From NCBI GenBank assembly GCA_039545315.1, contig BCIM01000001.1, positions 1,606,807 to 1,670,806 of the forward strand: DNA of 64,000 nucleotides, given 5' to 3'. The notes under the pieces were generated by a model that worked only from the letters and a program-made list of their open reading frames with translations, made no database searches and was not told the origin of the DNA. The number at the start of each line of letters is the position of its first letter. Position 1 is the stretch's first letter. A program made the position numbers and the translations under genes. The DNA comes from Kondoa malvinella. Its lineage: Eukaryota; Basidiomycota; Agaricostilbomycetes; Agaricostilbales; Kondoaceae. Below are positions 1-14,758 of the stretch, piece after piece.

Positions 1-1
1 T

Positions 2-364
2 GTGCAATACCTGCTCACAGATCCAGTCGTTGACGAGTGGATCGATTTCTTCAAACCGACATTGATACCAGACGAGCACTTCTTCCCCTCCGTCTTGTAT
101 TCTTCTCCTCTCAACCATACTGCAACACTTGATATCGCCCTCTACATCGATTGGGAGAACACCTATGAATGTCTCTCTCACCCAAATGTCAGACCTGGCT
201 TCAGTCCTTGCTACTTGGGCGTGAAAGATGTAGAAGCTCTCACCGTCAGCGACTCAATCTTTGCGCGCAAGTTTTTTGCTGGAGATCCAGCCAAGCAGAC
301 AATCATGGACCTGGCGGCAAACACCACGGAGCAGTCATCTTGGAAAGATTGGTTCTCGCCTTGA
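2..364 (+). CDS. GT14 core-2/I-branching-type glycosyltransferase, 3' end only
   Basis: This is the C-terminal 120 or so residues of a protein whose start lies left of the window. The segment PDEHFFPSVLYSSPL followed about 20 residues later by a YIDW motif, an LTVSDS element and LFARKF-like FARKFF matches the C-terminal part of core-2/I-branching (GT14, xylosyltransferase/GlcNAc-transferase) enzymes, where the acidic PDEH motif lies near the donor site. Such enzymes are type II membrane proteins of the secretory pathway. The reading frame closes with a normal end (W-K-D-W-F-S-P, stop). Substrate cannot be told from this fragment. The family call rests on the motif order; the acceptor specificity is unknown. 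Confidence 0.7.
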   Translation: MQYLLTDPVVDEWIDFFKPTLIPDEHFFPSVLYSSPLNHTATLDIALYIDWENTYECLSHPNVRPGFSPCYLGVKDVEALTVSDSIFARKFFAGDPAKQTIMDLAANTTEQSSWKDWFSP

Positions 365-790
365 TCATGGTCACTCGAAGTGCTGCATACACGCCCGACC
401 ACTTACTCACGCTTTTCGCGCGCTGCTCTGTCTTCGAACTAGCCAACACGACAAGCACAGCTGGTACTACCATTCCGTACAGACGACGACCTCAGCATGC
501 TACGCATACGATCACTTCAGTCTCTCCCGGACTGTTCCAGCACCTCTAGCTTGGCGCGTTGCAACAGGATTTGGTGCAGCCTGATCATCAGGGCTGTCAT
601 AGAGGACAGCACGCTCGATGTATACACATGTCTATAGTGTCAGCATATTGTATATACTGTGAATCAGGCATGGTAGCTGTCATTATTTCCGCGGACTTTG
701 ACTAAATCCGACGCTGACTGACGTTTCAACACATGGTGCAGCGACGACTCTTGCTCTCGTACATCCACACTACTCAACAAATTATACAAA
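365..790. other. intergenic region, nothing recognised
   Basis: This lies between the end of the GT14 gene and the start of the WrbA-type gene on the same strand. The overlapping open frames in 365-584 have no family resemblance and are shadows. A T/A-rich stretch around 630-660 could belong to the polyadenylation region of the upstream gene. The stretch just before 791 would be the promoter and leader of the quinone reductase. Confidence 0.4.
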
Positions 791-1846
791 ATGCCCGCGA
801 AGATTGCAGGTACGCAAACCGTTCGCTTGGTCGCGAGGCAAAAGCTGACGATGTTGCTGTCTGGCAGTTGTCTTCTACTCTATGTGTATGCGCAGCTCTC
901 CCGTTGCGGCAGAGTCGCTTTAACTTCCCTACTATAGATGGCCACATCCAGGCCTTGGCTGATGAGTGAGTCTCGTTTCTCTTGCACCGCTCGCAGCTAA
1001 TGCGTATACATAAGAGTCCTCGCTGGAGCCAAAGAAGTGTCCGACACCCAAGTAGACATCTTCCAAGTGCAAGAGAGTATGTCTTATACGTCTTTGCTCT
1101 GAGTTGTCTGCTCATGTATTCCCTGTAGCTTTGCCTCAAGAAGTTCTCGAGAAAATGCACGCTGCTGCGAAGTCCGAGTACCCAGTCATCAAGGCTGAAC
1201 AGCTCGCCGAGTGAGTATACCATTCCTTATCAACAGCGTTCAAGCTAATGTCGTCCGAACACAGCTACGATGGTATCATCTTTGGTATTCCAACTCGTTA
1301 CGGCAGAGCTCCCGCCCAGATCAGCTCTCTATTTGACCAGACTGGTGGGCTCTGGTTCGGACAGAAGCTTGTTGGCAAGGTCAATCTCCTCTGTTCCGGC
1401 TCACAAACTGGCAATTGACAGTTTTGACAGTTCGCCGGTGTCTTCTCTGGTACCTCATCCCAACACGGTGGACAAGAAACCACTGCTCTAGTCAGTCATA
1501 AACTCTCTTTCCACCCCATTATCGTCTGACATGTTGTCTCAGACTACATACCCATTCTTTGTTCACCACGGCATGAACATTGTTCCTCTTGTACGTTTTC
1601 CGATCTGCTAGGGCTATTGCACGCCTGAGATTGATCAAATAGGGCTTCCGCGCTGGTGAACTCTCCGACAACTCTGAGGTCGTCGGTGGCAGTGCATACG
1701 GTGCCGGCAGCATCAGCAACGCCGACGGTTCTCGCGCTGTCACTAGTAAGGAAAAGTCCATCGCTAAGCAGCAGGGCAAGTCCTTCGCCGAGACTGTTGC
1801 GACCTATGTCAAAGGAAAGGAATCCCTCGCCGGACTTAAAATCTAG
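791..1846 (+). CDS. wrbA: WrbA/Pst2-type flavodoxin-like NAD(P)H:quinone oxidoreductase
   Basis: The enzyme binds FMN and reduces quinones by two electrons, protecting against oxidative stress. In fungi it is often bound to eisosome membranes (Pst2, Rfs1, Ycp4). The first exons are tiny: 791-809, 868-885 and 938-965 join to read MPAKIAVVFYSMYGHIQALA, the FMN-phosphate loop of the family. Further exons give GIIFGIPTRYG, the SSLFDQTGGLW active loop, FSGTSSQHGGQETT and FFVHHGMNIVPLGF, all in the family order. The C-terminus GKSFAETVATYVKG is also typical, so the length is full. The ATG at 791 gives the canonical short N-terminus. It converges on the GNAT gene, with about 60 bases between the two stops. 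Confidence 0.96.
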
Positions 1847-1908
1847 GGCAGCACAGTATCACGATTATGCGTTATTCCATTGAATGTAGTCCATTGAGCT
1901 TTTATCCC

Positions 1909-2876
1909 TCAATCTCCGCGACCATGATCTGTAGGACTAGAGCACTCTTCAGCATCAATACAGCGTACAAGGATGAGTACATACTCGACCAAGTGTTTCC
2001 AGAACCAGATCAACGTTTGAAGACTTTTATCTTTTGGCGATAGCACACAGTTAGGTATGGTACCGAGCTGCAGGAGTCAGGATGTGTACAAAGACAAGAG
2101 ACAGAAGCCTCACTTCTGTATAGCCTAAACGAGGGTAGACGAGCGCAGCAGGTGATCCATGGACCGTATCCAGCATCTGAGGCAATCAGGAGGATCGCTA
2201 CACAGGAGAAAGAGTTCTCACTAGGGTCGTGATGCCTTGTTCTATACATACTTGCTCTAGCTTTTCTATCAACGCTCTTGCCAGACCTCTGCAAAATCCT
2301 TGAGACTGAATCTCAAGATTGGCAGATAAAGGAGAACACACTTCCGCCTATGCTTAGGACTGACGAGAAGCTTCTCCACACCACCAAAGAAAGGAGCAGT
2401 CTGCTTCCTCCCAGCAGAGACCATCACTACACCCGTTGCTTCTCGTTCATCTTTGCTCAAAGTACAGATCACGATCCGGTTTTCTATAGGCTGAGACACA
2501 GTGCGAGACCAGTAGTCTTCTATCTCGACTGAATCCAGGGGAGGAAGGAAAGTAGCTATAGTATGACTTTGAGAACGGACTTCAATCAAGGCCAAGACGG
2601 GTAGCACGAGGGATGGACGGACTCTTGAGTGATGCAATCCATGTGGATTTGAGTAAAGGAAGGTATTAAATGCGCATGTAGGGCTGGATCGTATAGCAGA
2701 GCCATTCTTGTCGACGTGAGATGTTTTTGAGCTTTCAGTCTCTTTGAACCGATGGTCTCGCGCAAAGCACAGGTATACAGCAATCTGATAGCTCGTGTGG
2801 AGCTGTCGTAGTGTAATTTGAGAGCGACTGAAGGTGACGGTAGGGAGCAAGCAATGAAAACGTTTGGTCTTTCCAT
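1909..2876 (-). CDS. GNAT-family N-acetyltransferase
   Basis: Exons on the minus strand join to a GCN5-related acetyltransferase. Visible parts, in order, are ALLYDPALHAHLIPSFTQIH, an FLPPL segment, the beta strand GVVMVSAG, the acetyl-CoA loop KHRRKGLARALIEKLE, and the C-terminal part AALVYPRLGYTELGTIPN, which is typical of fungal GNAT proteins (the R/Q-x-x-G-x-A motif is RRKGLA). Introns fall at about 2619-2570, after GITTL, and after GYTE. The substrate is unknown. The N-terminal end is uncertain: an open frame continues from the safe Met at 2705 up to an ATG at 2876, but the stretch between may contain another intron (an alternative frame shows LRQLHTS and FARDHRF, which look GNAT-like). 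The 3' end faces the WrbA gene. Confidence 0.75.
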
Positions 2877-3005
2877 TGATATGCCACGCGAGGTATCCTT
2901 CATGCTGGTATCACCTCTGCGGTATCCCCTTTCTACAACCAGCTGCTCAATCACCATCACGACCCAAGACCGGTTGAGTATCATCACACATCCAATTGCT
3001 GATTC

Positions 3006-4380
3006 TCACTTCGCCTCCAACGCCTTCACTCCCTCAGCAACCTTCTCACACCTCTCTCTCAGACTATCGAAATTCCCTTGAACGACTTTGGAATTCCTCT
3101 CTAAACCATCTTCCACCCTCCCCAGGACTTCTTTCAACCCATCAGCCAATTCAACCAATCTTTTCGTTCTTCCAGTCAAATCCGATAAATCAGTAGAGAA
3201 ACTCGATGCGGAGGAATGAAGTGAGGAAAGACTTTTTAATCGAAGTAGGACGGCTGGCGCGAGTGGAAGTAAAGGTTGTAAGCGGGGTAAAGTTTCAAAC
3301 AGTATTGTTAAGCGATTAGCTACGTCTGGAGGAAGGTCTTCTGTTGCTGTTGATGGTTGATCAGAAGTACCTGGAGTGACTACGTTGATTCCGCTGGTAA
3401 GAGCGATTCGTAATGGTCGGGTATCGCCTAGTTGTCGACGTGTTTCATGAAGGCGGTCGAGATCAGAGACTAGCAACTTGATCCTGCGTGCGAGGGTATC
3501 TAGATGTCGGGGTTGGGTGAGAAGGGAGAGTTGGGTTTCTAATTTCGAGATCGTGGTGAGAAGCGGTTGGGTAGAAGTTTCGTTCAAGGGTAGGGTTGGG
3601 CCTAGGACAGATTCTAGGGTTGATAATTGGGAAGAGAGTTCAGCTATGGATGAATGTTTCTGCTGAGTGGGTGGAAGTGGTGAAGGTGTTCTTGAAGAAG
3701 CATGAACAGTTTCAGCAGGTTGTTTCTGCGTAGCGACTTCTGATAACCTCGATAAATCGCCTTTGAGTAACTTGAGTTGATCGAGTAACGCGGCGGGAGG
3801 TGGGTTCATTTCGCTCTCTTCCGTTGTCTTTTCTGCTTCAAGATCCACTTCCACCTCATCCAATTCATACCGCAGTCTCCGCAGACGCGCTGAGGGGGTC
3901 TCTTCCTCTTCCTGTACTGCTCCTTTGGTGCGAGAAGTGGAATAACCTCGTGGTAACAGTTCGTAGACTGTAGTTTCTGGCAACACTGTAGGGTAATGCT
4001 GAGCCGTTTTCCGCTTTGAGAGAGAAGTAGAGAAGTCTGTGTAGCCAATCAGCTCGCACACCAACAGCAGCGTACGACTTGAGCTCACCTGCGCCATTCA
4101 ATCGACTGCCTTTGAACTTTGTCCGAGCAGCAGCAATATCCGTTCCTTCGACAATGACATCTGTAGAAGTAGCTTGTTGCGTCTTGTTGGAGTGGCTGGG
4201 ATGCTCTGAATCTGAATCAGAGTCTAGCTCGTAGCCCGAGGTCGTTGGCAAGTCTGGCGTCTCGTAAATGTCTGGCGCAGTATCCTGTTCAAGCAAGACC
4301 CTGATCAGCAACATTCACATGGAGAACAGCACTGGTGTACTTACTATATCTGGCAGCAGCCCTATATATTTGCTCGACAT
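3006..4380 (-). CDS. DCTN2: dynactin subunit p50 (dynamitin/Jnm1)
   Basis: Dynamitin joins the dynactin shoulder to the Arp1 filament and so supports dynein-driven nuclear and spindle movement. Exon 1 encodes MSSKYIGLLPDI. It joins to DTAPDIYETPDLP, the conserved Arp1-binding N-terminus of dynamitin. A second intron then leads to ADFSTSLSKRKT, matching the DFS-K element that follows in the family, and YELLPRG. The remaining 300 residues are predicted helical and coiled coil (LRRLRYELDEVEVDLEAE, LLDQLKLLKGDLSRL, later heptads), ending LRERCEKVAEGVKALEAK. Length is about normal. The gene starts only about 110 bases from the divergent YME1 start, so the two must share a promoter region. Confidence 0.93.
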
Positions 4381-4489
4381 GACTGTTTGGCGGAACAAAG
4401 CGTCGTCACATTTCTCTCGTCTCTTGTCCTCAAACCATGATCTGCTAATAATCTGTGACGAAAAGAAACAAGACAGACGCTCATTGGAA
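4381..4489. promoter_or_regulatory. shared divergent promoter region, dynactin p50 / YME1
   Basis: Only about 109 bases separate the start codon of dynactin p50 on the minus strand (4380) from the chosen YME1 start on the plus strand (4490). Any promoter elements and both 5' leaders must lie here or overlap the first exons. No clear TATA box or named binding site is seen. Confidence 0.45.
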
Positions 4490-7442
<2,953 letters not shown>

Positions 7443-7588
7443 ATTAGAGACTTAGACAGAGCATTGTAAAACTATTTAATTCGTCGGTTGCTTTGTCGAT
7501 TGACTGGTCAAAAGCTGCCTAAAGCATGTTGCATAGACTCTACATCCAGGAGAAAAGGAAACGCGAAGCCATACACTCGTGCCCCGTT

Positions 7589-8717
<1,129 letters not shown>

Positions 8718-8839
8718 ATCGAGTAATGTATCGTTCAAGAACAAACGAGGCCAAAACGCTTCAAGGGTGTTGATAACACTGCAGGCGGTCCTTTTTGCGT
8801 AGCTCGTTTATTCATATATACACGTATAGTTATACAGAG

Positions 8840-11617
8840 CTACCAATCCTCATCATCCGAAGCATTAGACTCTTCGTCAGAATCTGCCATAGCGCCTTTA
8901 CGTTGGCTGAGCGCAGCAGCGAGTGTAGAAGCAAGGTCGCCCTGTGGCGCTGACGACGCTGCGACTGCTGTACCTGCTCCAACTGCCAGTCCACCTGCTG
9001 CTCCTGCTGCCATTGGCATCGCGCTTCCTCCTCCAGGCGAGTTTTCCGACTGTGCAAGAAGGGCACTGAGAATTTACAACCACAGCATACAGCCTAGAAC
9101 GCACCTTCTTGAGTGAATGTACACCAGCACCTTGTATACTTGCCAACAGATTCGCTCGGCCTGGATCTCCAGACGGAGCTGCAGATGGAGGTGGAGGAGG
9201 GGGTGCTGTCAATTCTGCCCATATCAGTACCACAATGTACAGATACTGGCAAGACTGACGAGGTGGTGCGCCTGATCTGCCTCCAGATGGAGGTGCTAAT
9301 GACTGATAAGCTTTGAGTGATGCTTGAGCGGATGTCAGACTTACGCGGAGGTGGTGGAACTCGCGCACCGCGACCCGCTGTAGTCAAAATATTCAGCGAT
9401 TGCTCGTGCATGCAATAAATAACTCACGAGGTGGTGGAGGCGGAGCAGCTGATAAGGAACGTCAATTCTGTCTGAAATGCCAAAGAAACACAAGCTCACC
9501 TCCGCCTCGCGCTGGCGCTGCTTCATTATCAGTTCTATATATAACACTGAAGAAAATAGAAGCGTACGCGGCGGCGGCGCTGTAAATACCCAGCGCTGTC
9601 TTAGCGTTCAATCCGCGACACGGCTTGGGGAACTTACGCGGCGGGGCCGATGAGCCAGGTCTTGCAGGTGCTGTATGGTAGTTAGTATGATATATCTTAC
9701 TATATTCAAGGACGTACGCGGAGCTGTAGTACCCAGAATGCTAAAATGAGCATAACACTCAAAGCGACATCCCGGACCTACGAGGTGCTGAACTTCCAGG
9801 TCTTGCAGGTGGAGGTGCTTTACATAGCTTTCCGTCAATGAATGACTCCATAAACGGAGGAGGCACGTACGGGGAGCTGTGAAGACAGTCAGCGGATCTG
9901 AAGGAGGGATATCAGTAGACAAGGAGTAAACTCACGAGCAGGTGATCCATTCGCCCTTGGCGGTGCTACGATATCGTTAACGACCTAACTGCTAATCGCA
10001 GAGATAATCAAAGACTTACGCGGCGGCGGCGCTATTCAGCTTCAGGTCAACACTCAATACATAAAGCAAGGGAAGCCTTACCAGGTGGTCCTCCAGATCT
10101 TGCAGCTGTAAGCACGGAAATGAGACAATCAGCATGATACCAATATGTCCTGTCCGATGCTTACGCGGTGGAGGAGCTGTGTCGCCAGCTTTGCCTCAGC
10201 GCTGATTTCACCTGAAGAAAGACAGTACATACGAGCTCCATTAGACATTGAAGCAGGTCTTCGATTCGGCGGAGCTGTGCGCTCTACATCCATTAACACT
10301 CAAAACGTGTATGAAGACAAAACGTACGTGGCGCGAGACTGCTCGCTGATGATACAGAGTCTGGTCGTCTACCAGGCGGAGCTGTGGCCAGACAACTCGC
10401 TCAGCTGTGATATAGCAAAGGAAGTTGAACAACGCACGAGGAGGTGCTTTCCTTTTAACCGTAGATGATCTAGCATTAGGCGCAGGTGGTGGTGGAGCAG
10501 CAGGTCTGCTAGGTATATCGGGCATAGAAGGTATAGCTGGTGGTAAACGAGATGAAGGTCTAGGTGGTGGAGCGGGTTGATCTTCTTCTTCTTCTTGAGC
10601 GCCATCTTGTCCATTGGCTGCTATGAAATCTTTGATGAAGGCTTCGTTGTCTTTGATTTGCGACTGTATCCCAGAAAAACAGGCCATCAGCATAAGCCGA
10701 ATGGTTTGTCTCTGACTCACCTCGCTGATTCCCATACTCGACAACTGGCTCAACAACCTCTCCCAAGAAGGATCAATATTCTCCGTCGTAAAGCCTTTCT
10801 CGGCATCAAAACCCATATGTGCGACTCTACGAAACTCGGCAGGTTGACTGATAGCTTCTTTGCCCACTGCTCGTTTTCGAATGCCAAACTTCCGTGGTGA
10901 GCCTGATTTCTGGGCTGCTTCTGTTTTCTTGGCTGTAAATTCCAGAACATACCTATCAGCAAATACTGACAGTAGACAATGGAGGCTTACGAGCATGTTT
11001 TGAACGATTCATGACCTTCTTGTAGAATGCTGCCGCTTCTGATTCCTCTGCAAAGACGAATCCGATCATGCAGTCCTGTGATACGCCCCGCACAGTTCAG
11101 ACTGTCTTTGTCTTAGCATACGGGTGTACTCACATCACCAGCGAAAGAATGAAAGAAGGTTCGATCTTGATGGTAGACTAGATCTTCATATAGCTCATAC
11201 TCCCATATCACGCCTCTAGAGCCCTGCATCCCGGGGCCTTTATAAGTACTTTACAGCACAAACAAGTCGCCAAGGCGTACGACAATATCTACCAACTTGA
11301 ACCAAAACCCGCCAGTGCCTTTTGAAGTGTTACCGAACACTAGCGCGCCTTCTAATCCTGCCCAACTCCATTGTGCCGGATCAGGTGAGGCGTAATATAT
11401 CCTTGCGATTGCTCCACTGAGAATCTGTGGGCGACATGGTACAATTAAGCGATCACACCGCTAGTGCCCAAGTCCGACCCACTTTATCAGTAGAAGACGC
11501 TGCATTCTTCTTGATTAATGATTTCTCGGTCGCAGAAATGCTGCTGGTTGAAGGCATGTTGGCGCCTGTTTGAGCAGACGAGTTTAAGCTGGACATTCTC
11601 TTTCCTCGAAGGGACAT
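8840..11617 (-). CDS. LAS17: WASP/Las17-type Arp2/3 activator
   Basis: WASP proteins recruit Arp2/3 and actin at endocytic sites. The N-terminal WH1/EVH1 domain includes IARIYYASPDPAQWSWAGLE, GGFWFKLVDI, VIWEYELYEDLVY and FHSFAGDDCMIGFVFA. A CRIB/GTPase-binding segment follows: ISQPAEFRRVAHMGFDAEKG. Next is a long proline-rich region, then a WH2 motif (ANLLASIQGAGVHSLKK), a central region (LASTLAAALSQRKG) and an acidic tail ending DDEDW, the Arp2/3-binding tryptophan. A CRIB domain is absent from yeast Las17 but usual in WASP of other fungi and animals. The start could be 11617 (MSLRGKR) or 11557 (MPSTSS, the position closest to known WH1 starts). The proline-rich region is split into sixteen minute exons, listed separately. 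The stop is at 8840-8842. Confidence 0.92.
9260..10381 (-). repeat. array of sixteen symmetric phase-1 mini-exons in the WASP proline-rich region
   Basis: Between the CRIB-side exon (ending near 10433) and the WH2 exon (9105-9205), the coding sequence can be read as sixteen exons separated by introns of about 35-100 bases. In order of translation I infer lengths of 9, 18, 42, 12, 24, 12, 30, 6, 36, 6, 33, 12, 21, 21, 33 and 36 bases. Every one is a multiple of three. Every intron is phase 1: each exon starts with two bases completing an Ala, Pro or Gly codon and ends with the first base of the next. Most encode PPP, PPPR or PPAR units. The shortest are at 9871-9876, 9718-9723 and 10373-10381. 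The regularity suggests growth by repeated duplication of an exon-intron unit. Joins are inferred, not proven by transcripts. Confidence 0.75.
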
Positions 11618-11989
11618 TGCTTCTGGTAAATGAGGCATGCCTTGACAAGTGACGAGTAAGAGGTTGGGTCGAACGAGAACAGACAAGTCAGGTAGGCAGC
11701 GAGCTGCTTGATGCGAGGCAAGGCCCGACGAAATAGAGTTCACGATTGGATGCAACGAGCAAGAGACGGGGCAAAGCAGGATAGAAGGGGCCTTACCTGA
11801 TTTAGTTAGAATAGCTCAAAGCTGCGTATGAGGGCGACAGGTCGGTCGTGTCAGAGCAACAGAGCGTGCACTTGAGTTGGACAGAGACCGCCAAGCTGCT
11901 CGAGATTGAATACAGGTGAGTATGCAGCTGCACATACATGACCCGCGCTCCTGTACATGACCGGACACTGATGCGCCTTTTGTTGCCAG
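11618..11989. promoter_or_regulatory. divergent region between WASP and UBC13
   Basis: The region separates the WASP start on the minus strand from the UBC13 start on the plus strand, and must hold both promoters. Several overlapping frames are open here but none resembles a known family. No tRNA-like or repeat structure is seen. Confidence 0.4.
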
Positions 11990-12893
11990 ATGCCTCCGCT
12001 GCCAAAACGGATATTGTGCGATTCTGCCTCTCTCAAGTGCTACGACTACAGCTGATAGGCCTGAACCGTAACAGGAAAGAGACTGAGAGATTGGTCTCTG
12101 ATGCCCCTCCTGGAATATCTGCTTCACCTCACGATGGTCCGTCATCACTCCCTTCTGCCGTTTCAACGTCAAGGGAGCTAATCTCTTGGTGTCTTAGATA
12201 ACCTACGCTATTTCGATGTAATCATGTCTGGGCCTGGAGGTTCGCCTTATGAAGGTGCGTGTCGAGAGGGGTCTGGCGAATGTCGCTTATGCCCTTAGCG
12301 ACGTTCACAGCTGGTCTATTCAAGCTAGAAGTACTTCGCGCAATCTGTTCTCGATTCCACGAGTACTGACGTTATGGTGGAATAGCTCTTCCTACCTGAG
12401 CCTTATCCGATGGAACCGCCCAAAGTCCGCTTCCTCACAAAGATCGTAAGCTCTCTCGCATACAAGACTGGTGTAGTCTTATAATGTCGGATATCTTACA
12501 GTATCACCCGAACATCGATAAACTCGGCAGAATCTGTCTAGACATTCTGAAAGGTGCGTCTGAAGGTTGCTTGCTTTCAGCGTAAAGCTGATGACCGATG
12601 CCATTTGCGCACAGACAAATGGTCACCTGCGCTACAGATCCGAACTGTCTTGCTTTCTATCCAGGCTCTTTTGTCTGCTCCTAACCCTGTACGTCATCTC
12701 TCGCTCTCTCACTTTCCTGCCTCTGCGGCTGCCCCGTTCTCCCTCTACATATCTCAATAAGGAAAGCACTTGCTGACGACCCGTACTGCAGGACGATCCA
12801 CTCGCAAACGACGTAGCGAACCACTGGAAGGAGGATGAACAGGATGCTCTGAGGGTAGCGAAACAGTGGACTGCGCAGTATGCAGCGGCATGA
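11990..12893 (+). CDS. UBC13: ubiquitin-conjugating enzyme E2, Ubc13 type
   Basis: Ubc13 pairs with an Mms2-type variant E2 to build Lys63-linked ubiquitin chains, for example on PCNA in post-replication repair. Exon 1 gives MPPLPKRIL and joins to [20 protein letters not shown]. Later exons give [51 protein letters not shown], with the HPN motif and the active-site Cys in [26 protein letters not shown], and [15 protein letters not shown]. The end is WTAQYAAA. Six or more introns are all canonical. The length, about 150 residues, equals the family norm. The next gene, RPP1, begins 93 bases downstream on the same strand. Confidence 0.96.
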
Positions 12894-12986
12894 TCTCAGT
12901 GTCGCTATTAGGAGAGGGAGTATATGTTATATAGTCATGCATTCGTTGCTTTACAGCTTGTCTACCGATAGCGACTTTCGACCGAG

Positions 12987-14082
12987 ATGACATTCTATGA
13001 TCTGAATGTGCCCTGGCCTATCAATGTACCTCTGGCAAGCACGCTCACCTCCAAGCAGAAAGCCAAACAGCCCGCTGTCCCTTCACCCCAAGCTTCAACA
13101 GGTCTCTCAACTCTCAGCGCAACGCAGCAACAAGATCTTCGCGCTTCAGTAGACATGTTATCTCACCTAGGATACTCTGTCTGCGCCTTCAACGTCTTCA
13201 TACCTTTGAATTGTTACTCTAATGCGAATTTGAAAAGCTTGAACCCTTGTTATAATTTCAAACCGCCTTTTCCTGAAATGGACCCGAGGTGTCAGAGTGC
13301 TGCTGTTGCTAGCGAAGGCAAAGTACTGCAACTGAGCCGGGTGACGATTGTACTGGATGAGAAGTGTATAGGAGGGAAAGGGAATGGTGCAGCTTTCGTC
13401 AGTGTCCTCGCGTGTCTGTCTTCATTGACTGACGCAGTTATGACCATGACAGACTACGTCCAATGCCAACCACCTAGGCTCTTACGACCTCATCTCAGTC
13501 CTACCAACAGACAGCGCTTCCTTTGCCCAAGCCTGTCAATCCATTTCCCAACCTTCACCCAACGCAGTGGACATCATCACGCTCGACCTAGCAACTTCAC
13601 CTAAGTTACCTTTTATGCTCAAACGCTCCATCGTTCAATCAGCTATCCAACAAGGCGTTTATTTCGAAATTGTCTATTCGATCGCTCTACGTTCAGGTGC
13701 TGACGTACCGAAAGAAGCTCGTCGGAACGTTTTTGCTGGTGCAAGGGAATTAATCAAAATGACTAACGGCAAGAACATTATTTTGTCTTCTGGCGTAAAG
13801 AAATGCATGGAATTGCGCTCTCCGGGCGATGTGTCCAATTTAGTTCATCTCATGGGATTGGAAATGGACAAGAGTAAATTGACTGTAGAGGGTAATGCGA
13901 GGCAATGCGTCATGAGAGGGTTTAGTGCTAGGAATGCTTATCGGGGAGTCATCAAAGGTCCAGAGGTTGTCGTCAGTAGGAAGCAAGGAAAGGGAAAGAA
14001 AAGAGCTGCCGTGGAGGAAGAGCAAGATGATGATGGACAGAGTAAGAGGGCTAGAGTGGAAGAGGTGCCGACTGCTGCGTGA
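12987..14082 (+). CDS. RPP1: RNase P/MRP subunit Rpp1 (Rpp30)
   Basis: Rpp1/Rpp30 is a protein subunit shared by RNase P (tRNA 5' processing) and RNase MRP (rRNA processing) in the nucleus. The protein starts MTFYDLNVPWP, matching the family start with its FYDLN motif (first beta strand of the TIM-barrel-like fold). It continues with VDMLSHLGYS and SRVTIVLDE. After an intron ending near 13451 comes GSYDLISVLPTDSASFAQAC, then VDIITLDLATSPKLPFMLKR, AIQQGVYFEIVYS, NIILSSGV and SPGDVSNLVHLMGLE. The C-terminal tail is basic and acidic (KQGKGKKRAAVEEE...), as in other fungi. Two introns are needed, one after LGYS and one before the GSYDL exon. Length is normal. Confidence 0.93.
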
Positions 14083-14758
14083 AAATCGATGCCAAGTGTA
14101 TATGGATGTCAAGATACTGTCTATGGATCTGGACCTACTTCAGAACTGTCAAATTCAAGCCTCCATCCTTCTCTGTGCCGTCTACTCTGGCGTTTGACTT
14201 TACTCAGAAGCCGCAGCATGCAACCCTGTCGACATAGAGGGATGGACCTGTGAGCAAGAGCTGTTCGTGCACCAGCATCCCACTCCTACTCGTCCCTTCG
14301 GAGGGCTCTCTGCTAGCGTCAGATGGAAAGGTATGCCTTCTAGCCTTTCTTCTTCTCGCTTGTCTAAACTTCCGTTCGCCAGGCAATCACTACAATGAGT
14401 CTGCACTCAGGGTCGTTGATGACTCGTTCTCTCTCTCTCTCGTCAATCCTCTCAGCCTTCGTAAGGCCTTTTCCCCGCCCAGCGAGATCGCCCACCTGGT
14501 AGACTCGTAGAGGCTTCTGGAGCCTTTGCTGTTTGACATGGGTCTGGCAGGGACGCATGAGCTTCGGAGACAGGGAGAGTCCTCTGAAGTAGTGAGGCTT
14601 TTCTGTAGTGTCCTACTTGCTTGCAATTGATATTATGCAATAGTCGTCTGTATTGTGCATGTGAATTTTGAATTGTTTGCCAGCGACCCCGCAATTTCTT
14701 CTTCTCCCATTAGCAGCCTCCATCCGATAACAGCTAAAGACATAAGAGCTGCTCTCAC
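14083..14758. other. unassigned stretch with a possible short two-exon reading frame
   Basis: This is 676 bases between RPP1 and the MAPEG gene. On the plus strand, a frame reading VKFKPPSFSVPSTLAFDFTQ (about 14148-14207) is followed in the same direction by WTCEQELFVHQHPTPTRPFG and, after a canonical 52-base intron ending in CAG at 14382, by NHYNESALRVVDDSFSLSL, closing at 14510. I could not find a clean join between the first and second segments or a convincing start, and I do not recognise a family. It could be a small gene, a broken gene or chance. The last 250 bases would be the MAPEG promoter. Confidence 0.25.

Noticed and set aside
10145..10468. Plus-strand open frame opposite the WASP proline-rich exons.
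   Set aside because: It is the antisense shadow of G/C-rich Pro codons; the minus strand carries consistent splice signals and family motifs.
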